From Spirochaetia bacterium (GTDB lineage Bacteria; Spirochaetota; Spirochaetia; Treponematales; Breznakiellaceae): 17,882 nt of DNA. Each line of letters begins with the position of its first letter. The first letter of the stretch is position 1. Positions 12,857 to 17,882 of this stretch are shown piece by piece. Under the pieces are notes generated by a model that was given only the letters and a program-made list of their open reading frames with translations, was not told where the DNA came from and did no database searches. Location: the NCBI GenBank assembly GCA_025997675.1, contig BNUX01000062.1, forward strand, positions 1 to 17,882, in the 5' to 3' direction. A program made the translations under genes and the position numbers.

Positions 12857-14899
12857 ATGTCCGATATTTTTGTTCCCGGAGTAAAAAGCCGGTTTAACAC
12901 CGATAAGCTCATTGAAGACCTGATGAGGGTCGAACGCATCCCCCGGGACCGCGCGGAAAAACGTGTCGAGACACTCCAAACGCAAAAAACCTACTGGCAG
13001 GAAATGGGCCGGCGCATAAGCACCCTGCGGGACAGCGCCCGGCTCCTATTTTCCTTCCAAAACCCCTTTAACGAGCGGATCGTCGTTTCCCAGGACGAGT
13101 CGGTGATCAGCGCCAGCGCCACCCGGGAAGCGGCGGAACAGAAGCACCGGTTTACCGTAAAGCAGGTTGCCACGGCGGACCGGTTTATCTCTGTCCCCCT
13201 TGAGGAAACCCGGAAGGTACCCAACGGAACCTACAGTTTTTCCGTGGGGGATGAAAAAATATCCTTTGCGTTTCGCGGCGGCACCTTACAGGAATTTACC
13301 GACGCCCTGAACCGCCGGGGACGGGAAAAAATACACGCCAGCCTTATCACGGTTGAACCGGGAACCCGGTCCCTGCTTATTGAATCCCTGGTAACCGGGG
13401 AAAAAAACAGCCTGGGGTTTTATGAGGATGCGGAGGCATTGGCCCTGAGCGTCGGCATGGCGGAAAGGACGAACAGTACCAGGGTCGATCTTGCCCTGAG
13501 CGATGCCACGGTACAGCCGGGGCGCAATTCAGACCCAAAGCTTATATCCCTGGCGGACAATGTCCTTCGCGCCGATGCCGGGGGCAGGGCGCTTATAAAC
13601 CCCGGTGTGGCCATCCCTTCAGCCCCAAACCTGGTGGTGACCTATGAAACCGCTACGGAAGTACGGAATAGCGCCCCAATTCCCCTACCCCAGCCGCCGC
13701 CGGGGCCGGATATCCCCGCTGCGGGCGCCGCCTCCTACGGTGATATCGAAATAGAAAACGATATCTCCACCGTGCCCATACCCCCCTGGACCCCCCCGCC
13801 TATCCCCCCGCAGGTGGATGATTTCGCCGTCCTGACCTTTAATTATTCCGACGGAACCACCACCATTTTGCCTCCCATTACGGATTCCGGGGATTGGAAG
13901 TCCTACCAGCACCGTTTGGCGGATATAGCCGGGAATAAGACCATCGTTTCCATGGAACTGGTAAACAATAATACCCACCGGGATGTGTCCATCAAAAATA
14001 TCCGTATCTACGATCCCAATGCAAAGAACGGGGACCTTAAACCCCTTAACCCGGTTTCCACGGCGGCGGATGCTATCATCACCATGGACGGCATTGAGGT
14101 TAAGCGGCCAAGCAACAAAATTGACGACCTTATCCCCGGGGTCACGGTTACCCCCCGGAATGTTTCCGACCGGCCGGTGGACCTGGGGGTAGAGCCCGAC
14201 CGGGAGGCGATAAAGGATAGCATCATCTCCCTGGTGGGAAACTATAACCGCCTCATGGCGGAGGTGAATATTTTAACCCGGACCGATGACCGCATTATCC
14301 AGGAACTGACCTACCTGAGTCCTGAGGAACAGGAATCCTACCGGAAACGGCTGGGGATTTTCTCTGCAGATTCGACCCTGAACCAGTTTAAAACCACCCT
14401 GCAACGGGCTGCTACCACCCCCTACCCTACTTCCGATGCGCCCCTGCTGCTTTCCCAGATCGGCGTGGGTACCGATGTGCGGCGTTCCGGGGCGAGTACG
14501 GGGTACGACGCTTCCCGGCTGCGGGGCTACCTGGAGATAGACGAAAAGGTACTGGACGCCGCCCTGGAAACCCGGATTCCCCAGATACGGCAGCTCTTCG
14601 GCTTTGACAGCGACGGGGATCTCCTGGTTGACGCAGGGCTGGCCTACACCATCGACACCATTGCCCGGCCCTACGTGGAAACCGGGGGCATTATCACCCT
14701 TAAAACCGGTTCTATCGACTCCCGGGTAACCCAGGATCAGAAGCGGATAGACACCCTGGACCGACAGCTTGCCAACAAGGAAAGCGCCCTGAAGGTGCAG
14801 TACGGCCAGATGGAAGGGGCCTTTACCCGGATGGAACGGATGGGCACCTCTTTGGACCAGTTCAGCCAGCAAGCGAATAACAACAATAACAACAGGTAA
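12857..14899 (+). CDS. fliD: Flagellar filament capping protein FliD (HAP2)
   Basis: 680 residues, long for the family. The N-terminal FliD domain starts VPGVKSRFNTDKLIEDLMRVERIPRDRAEKR and continues with a coiled-coil-prone QTQKTYWQEMGRRISTLRDSARLLF. The core has the typical ADAIITMDGIEVKRPSNKIDDLIPGVTVTP (about 413-442), the DSIISLVGNYNRLMAEVN helix and LFGFDSDGDLLVDAGLAY. The C-terminal helix KESALKVQYGQMEGAFTRMERMGTSLDQF fits the capping disk. Residues about 273-319 form a proline-rich linker, followed by a beta-rich insert of some 80 residues. The tail ends in six asparagines plus Arg. Its ribosome binding site is weak (GGGG just before the ATG); it starts 24 bp after flaG and is probably co-transcribed. 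Confidence 0.93.
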   Translation: MSDIFVPGVKSRFNTDKLIEDLMRVERIPRDRAEKRVETLQTQKTYWQEMGRRISTLRDSARLLFSFQNPFNERIVVSQDESVISASATREAAEQKHRFTVKQVATADRFISVPLEETRKVPNGTYSFSVGDEKISFAFRGGTLQEFTDALNRRGREKIHASLITVEPGTRSLLIESLVTGEKNSLGFYEDAEALALSVGMAERTNSTRVDLALSDATVQPGRNSDPKLISLADNVLRADAGGRALINPGVAIPSAPNLVVTYETATEVRNSAPIPLPQPPPGPDIPAAGAASYGDIEIENDISTVPIPPWTPPPIPPQVDDFAVLTFNYSDGTTTILPPITDSGDWKSYQHRLADIAGNKTIVSMELVNNNTHRDVSIKNIRIYDPNAKNGDLKPLNPVSTAADAIITMDGIEVKRPSNKIDDLIPGVTVTPRNVSDRPVDLGVEPDREAIKDSIISLVGNYNRLMAEVNILTRTDDRIIQELTYLSPEEQESYRKRLGIFSADSTLNQFKTTLQRAATTPYPTSDAPLLLSQIGVGTDVRRSGASTGYDASRLRGYLEIDEKVLDAALETRIPQIRQLFGFDSDGDLLVDAGLAYTIDTIARPYVETGGIITLKTGSIDSRVTQDQKRIDTLDRQLANKESALKVQYGQMEGAFTRMERMGTSLDQFSQQANNNNNNR

Positions 14900-14911
14900 A
14901 GGGCTCTGCGT

Positions 14912-15748
14912 ATGAAAATTACTATTGACGGGAAACCGGCGGATATCATCCTTGAAAAAGAAAAGAACCTTGGGGAACTCCTTGGGGGTATCGGAGATTG
15001 GCTTGCCGGGGCGGGGTACTCCCAGAGCGGGCTCTGGATAAACGGCGAGAGCCTTGGCGCATCTTCCCTCAACGATGCCTTTAGCCTCGGCTTGGACACC
15101 ATAGAAACCCTGGATATCGAGACCTCAAGCCTCCCCCTCTTGATGATGGAAGCCCTGGTGGATACCCGGCAGAGGGTTACCGCCTATTGCAGCGCCTCCT
15201 TTGAAGAGCAGCGCCGCATCGGACAAGCCTGGGAGGAAAGCCCCTCGGCAAGTTTCCTGGCGGAGCGGATGCCGGACATGTTCGACTGCATAGCCCGCAG
15301 CTTCCGGGGGGAGGGGCTGGCCGCACAATCCCTGGTCCCATTGGTGGAGGAACGATTGCGGGAACTGCAGGACCCCCTGCCGGAACTGGGGGGCATGGAG
15401 TCCCTGGTGGAGGGCACGGCAAAACGGCTTGAGGATCTGCCCCTGGATATTCAGACCGGAAAGGACGGCAGGGCTGCGGAAACGGTACAGCTTTTTTCCA
15501 ATATCGCAGAAAAACTCTTCAGGATATTCTCGCTGCTCAAACTGGAGGGGCTTATTACGGATACGCTCTCGATAGATACCCTGTCCTGCGGTGCGTTTAT
15601 TGATGATTTCAGCGCCGCCCTGAAGGAGCTGTTGGCGGCCTACGAAGTAAAGGATACGGTTTTGGTGGGGGATTTAGCGGAATATGAACTGGCGCCGCGG
15701 CTACGGGCCTTCTATTCGGCCATAAGAATCCCCAGAGCCGCCGCCTAG
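14912..15748 (+). CDS. Conserved-looking protein of the flagellar operon, unknown function
   Basis: 278 residues, no signal peptide or membrane segment. The N-terminal about 80 residues (MKITIDGKPADIIL, LGELLGGIGDWL, GLWINGESLG) look like a small beta-grasp-like module. The rest is helical and rich in Glu and Leu. The stop of fliD is only 12 bp upstream, and AAAGGG before the ATG is the likely ribosome binding site. The position directly after fliD is where many bacteria encode the flagellin chaperone FliS, but this protein is much larger and I see no FliS motif. As I recall, treponemes have an uncharacterised gene at the same place. A role in flagellar assembly is inferred from location only. 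Confidence 0.7.
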   Translation: MKITIDGKPADIILEKEKNLGELLGGIGDWLAGAGYSQSGLWINGESLGASSLNDAFSLGLDTIETLDIETSSLPLLMMEALVDTRQRVTAYCSASFEEQRRIGQAWEESPSASFLAERMPDMFDCIARSFRGEGLAAQSLVPLVEERLRELQDPLPELGGMESLVEGTAKRLEDLPLDIQTGKDGRAAETVQLFSNIAEKLFRIFSLLKLEGLITDTLSIDTLSCGAFIDDFSAALKELLAAYEVKDTVLVGDLAEYELAPRLRAFYSAIRIPRAAA

Positions 15749-15756
15749 GGGGAATT

Positions 15757-16560
15757 GTGTATCTTCTTCAGGATGTGTTTTTCAAATCCTCAGGCGAGAA
15801 TTCTCCCTGGACCGGAGTGATTTTCGGTATAGTCCTTGGGGTGGTGGCCGCTTTTTTCCTGATACGGACTTTCTTTAAAAACCGAAAGAACGTTCCCGGC
15901 TCGTCCCGGCTCGGCGGCTTGACTCTCTATAAAATTGCCAAAACCTATGGGCTGAATACGATCCAGAAAAAGGCATTGGCGGATGTTTTCCGGGAAGATG
16001 CGGACAGAGGTCCGCCGGAAGAGGATCCCCTTACGGTGATGAAGGATCCTGAACTGCTGGACAGCCGGTTTAAACGGGCTTACCAGCGTATCGGGGATTT
16101 TGATGAGGATGAGGCGGCGGCCCGGCAGCGGATTAGTCTGCTTTTTTCCGTGAGAAATGCCATTGAGGCCGTCCAAAATACCACGGGGACTCCGGCCAAT
16201 CAGATACACCGCCGGTACAGACGGCAGCAAATCTCCCTCCCCTGTATCCTTGACATGGTTGCCGTGCAGGAAGTAAAGGAACACCGGAAAAAGGTGCGAA
16301 AAATGATACTGGACGGCCGCCGCTATGATGGTACCATCGTGGATATTTCCATTGGGGGCTGTTCTGTTCAAAGCACCGCAGCCATAGAGCCCGGGACCAG
16401 GGCAAAAATAGAGTTTACCTCCGGCAATTCCCCCCGGGCCACCCTGGCACAGGTTCTTAGGGTGAACCGGACGGGCAAGTACGGGGCGATACATATGAAA
16501 TTTATAAAAATACCCCCGGGAACCGAAAATGCTATTAACGTATTGGTATTCGGGTATTAA
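15757..16560 (+). CDS. Membrane-anchored PilZ-domain protein, predicted c-di-GMP receptor
   Basis: 267 residues. One membrane helix at about 18-41 (WTGVIFGIVLGVVAAFFLIRTFF) with a basic flank (KNRK) on the cytoplasmic side. A helical middle part (55-145) follows, then a C-terminal PilZ domain: the arginine motif RRYRR (152-156) and DISIGG (196-201, matching D/N-x-S-x-x-G), with FTSGNSPRATLAQVLRVNRTGKYGAIHMKF closing the barrel. Such proteins bind cyclic di-GMP and tie it to motility. The start is a GTG preceded by AGGGGGA, which overlaps the stop of the upstream gene. Its place in the flagellar cluster supports control of flagella. Confidence 0.82.
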   Translation: MYLLQDVFFKSSGENSPWTGVIFGIVLGVVAAFFLIRTFFKNRKNVPGSSRLGGLTLYKIAKTYGLNTIQKKALADVFREDADRGPPEEDPLTVMKDPELLDSRFKRAYQRIGDFDEDEAAARQRISLLFSVRNAIEAVQNTTGTPANQIHRRYRRQQISLPCILDMVAVQEVKEHRKKVRKMILDGRRYDGTIVDISIGGCSVQSTAAIEPGTRAKIEFTSGNSPRATLAQVLRVNRTGKYGAIHMKFIKIPPGTENAINVLVFGY

Positions 16561-16572
16561 AGTGAGGGTGGG

Positions 16573-16836
16573 ATGACGATTAAACAGATTAAAAATATTG
16601 TACGGAAAGATGTGCCGATTTACTACCGGCGCCTGTTTTCAGGCACCATTGAGGTTGAGCTTATAGGGAAAGACCTGGAACGGAACATCGATTTTACGAT
16701 TGAGACCCTGCCCACCGGCATGAATCAGGTGTCGGTGACCATTGCCGATCCTATTGATTATCCCCTGGTTCCCTTTATGCGGGAAGTGAAGCAGTTTATC
16801 ACTGCCCTGGACGAAGCCGGAGCCCTTCCTGGTTAG
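16573..16836 (+). CDS. Small protein of unknown function between the PilZ gene and tsaE
   Basis: 87 residues, no signal or membrane segment, alternating helix and strand: MTIKQIKNIVRKDVPIYYRRLF, then SGTIEVELIG and FTIETLPTG, and a final helix PFMREVKQFITALDE. GAGGGTGGG directly before the ATG is its ribosome binding site. Coding density and the tight spacing (12 bp after the PilZ gene; its stop overlaps the apparent start region of tsaE) make it a real gene. I do not recognise the family. Confidence 0.65.
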   Translation: MTIKQIKNIVRKDVPIYYRRLFSGTIEVELIGKDLERNIDFTIETLPTGMNQVSVTIADPIDYPLVPFMREVKQFITALDEAGALPG

Positions 16837-16864
16837 CGTTATTTCCGATTCCCCGGAACACACC

Positions 16865-17263
16865 ATGGCCATAGGGGAAACCATCGCCCAACACCTTACG
16901 CGGGGCAGCGTTGTGGCGCTCCGGGGCGGCTTGGGTGCGGGGAAAACCTGCCTTACCAAGGGGATAGCCCGCTTTCTTGGTATCCGGGAAGAAGTGACCA
17001 GCCCCACCTACACCATTATTTCCGAGTATACCGCCATCGGGAATCTCCCCTTCTATCATATTGACGCCTACCGTTTGACGGGTGACGATGATTTTGAGGC
17101 CCTGGGGGGTGAGGAGTATATCTATGGCGAAGGGATTTCGGTTATAGAATGGAGTGAGCGGCTTACGCGGTCAATTCCAAAGGCGGCCATCCTCGTCGAA
17201 ATCAGCCTCCTGGACGGGAACCGGCGCCGTATTGACATTGAAGGCATGGCGGCGGTGGTATGA
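16865..17263 (+). CDS. tsaE: tRNA t6A-modification ATPase TsaE (YjeE)
   Basis: P-loop ATPase that works with TsaB and TsaD to place threonylcarbamoyl on A37 of ANN-decoding tRNAs. The Walker A region is LRGGLGAGKTCLTKGIARFLG, followed by TSPTYTIISEY, FYHIDAYRL (the HxDxYR motif) and the C-terminal ISVIEWSERL. From the ATG at 16865 the protein has 132 residues, somewhat short. The frame remains open upstream and encodes VISDSPEHT, the usual TsaE N-terminus, so the true start is probably the CTG at 16829 (GGAG at 16819-16822), giving 144 residues. There is no ATG, GTG or TTG in that stretch. The TGA overlaps the ATG of tsaB. Confidence 0.9.
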   Translation: MAIGETIAQHLTRGSVVALRGGLGAGKTCLTKGIARFLGIREEVTSPTYTIISEYTAIGNLPFYHIDAYRLTGDDDFEALGGEEYIYGEGISVIEWSERLTRSIPKAAILVEISLLDGNRRRIDIEGMAAVV

Positions 17264-17882
17264 ATATTCTTGCCCTGGATACGGCCGGAGCCGTCCTGTC
17301 CCTTGCCCTTTCTTCCGGGACGGAGACCTGGTATTTTGAGATGGACGGCGGCCTGCGTCACGGGGAGCTGCTCATGGATGGGGTGGATCATTTGGTGGAC
17401 AGCGCGGGCCTTGAGCCTCCGGACCTGGAACTGGTGGCCTGTATGAAGGGGCCCGGGTCCTTTACGGGGCTGCGGATAGGCTTTGCGGCGGCGAAGGGGC
17501 TTTCCTTTGCCCGGAACATCCCCATGGTCACCGTGCCCACCCTGGATTGCATGGCCTTCCCCTGGGCCGCCTGGCCGGGGCTCGTCCTGCCGGCGATGGA
17601 CGCGAAGAAGGACCGCTTTTTTACCGCCCGGTACCGGAAGGGGGTGCGGGAAAGTGATTATCTGGATACAACGGCGGCGGAGATTGCCCGGGGGATTTCG
17701 GAAAAAGATGAGCCGGTACTGTTAAGCGGTCCGGCGGCGGAGCTTTTGCGGGACAAGCTCGGCCCGCTCCTTAATAGCCGCCGGGTTTTTATTGACCCCT
17801 CGCTTAAGCGGGGAAAGGCCCGGGAGCTATTGGACATTATCACCCAAAAGGGTATAATGGAACCGGAAACCGGGGGTCCCCT
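17260..17882 (+). CDS. tsaB: tRNA t6A-modification protein TsaB (YeaZ), 3' end outside the window
   Basis: At least 207 residues are visible, and the frame is open to the right edge. MNILALDTA is the ASKHA-fold start, and GPGSFTGLRIGFAAAKGLSF is the family's signature region, followed by VPTLDCMAF and the AMDAKKDRFFTARYR segment. TsaB is the scaffold partner of TsaD, and TsaE regulates the complex; the adjacency with tsaE is common in bacteria. The ATG shares bases with the TGA of tsaE (ATGA), which means translational coupling and explains the lack of a separate ribosome binding site. Confidence 0.9.
   Translation, partial: MNILALDTAGAVLSLALSSGTETWYFEMDGGLRHGELLMDGVDHLVDSAGLEPPDLELVACMKGPGSFTGLRIGFAAAKGLSFARNIPMVTVPTLDCMAFPWAAWPGLVLPAMDAKKDRFFTARYRKGVRESDYLDTTAAEIARGISEKDEPVLLSGPAAELLRDKLGPLLNSRRVFIDPSLKRGKARELLDIITQKGIMEPETGGP

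Noticed and set aside
14273..14872. Minus-strand open frame of 199 codons opposite fliD
   Set aside because: Shadow of the FliD C-terminal region; no ribosome binding site and no protein motif.
1..17882. tRNA, rRNA, CRISPR array or insertion sequence
   Set aside because: I saw no cloverleaf, no ribosomal RNA sequence, no spaced repeat array and no transposase with terminal inverted repeats. The only clear larger duplication is the 69-bp pair.

Overview
The window looks like chromosome of a moderately GC-rich spirochaete, most likely a Treponema or close relative. The evidence is two tandem FlaB-type (periplasmic core) flagellin genes that both begin MIINHN, followed by flaG, fliD, an unrecognised gene, a PilZ-domain gene and tsaE/tsaB. 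As I remember it, this order resembles the flaB1-flaB3-fliD block of T. pallidum. The duplicated-tail nuclease gene and the rich ABC/CysK locus recall the gut (termite) treponemes, but that placement is inference.

Left part (1-4104): a minus-strand remnant of PTS enzyme I with no N-terminal part abuts the promoter of a plus-strand operon. The operon encodes a substrate-binding protein, a permease and an ATPase of the sulfonate/nitrate/taurine ABC class, then cysteine synthase CysK, and ends in a rho-independent terminator. The adjacency suggests that the transporter brings in a sulfur compound, but no substrate is proven.

Middle (4104-9196): a minus-strand cluster holds a small three-helix membrane protein, chorismate mutase AroH and a small antitoxin-like protein. 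Divergent from it, apparently from a leaderless promoter, run an outer-membrane beta-barrel protein and a lipoprotein. Next comes rarA, an AAA+ recombination factor with a ~290-residue C-terminal extension.

Right part (9197-17882): a PD-(D/E)XK (Rpn/transposase-like) nuclease gene is bracketed by a perfect 69-bp direct repeat, which is a copy of its own 3' end and so a sign of duplication or insertion. The flagellar block follows: flaB behind a sigma28-like promoter, a 270-bp spacer packed with hairpins, a second flaB, a terminator, flaG (with a small overlapping upstream ORF), fliD, an unknown protein, a PilZ protein, a small unknown protein, and tsaE/tsaB for the t6A tRNA modification. tsaB runs off the right edge.

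The least explained points are the structured leader of the second flaB, the 69-bp repeat around the nuclease gene, two likely leaderless genes, and the probable non-ATG start of tsaE. I saw no tRNA, rRNA, CRISPR array or insertion sequence with inverted ends.
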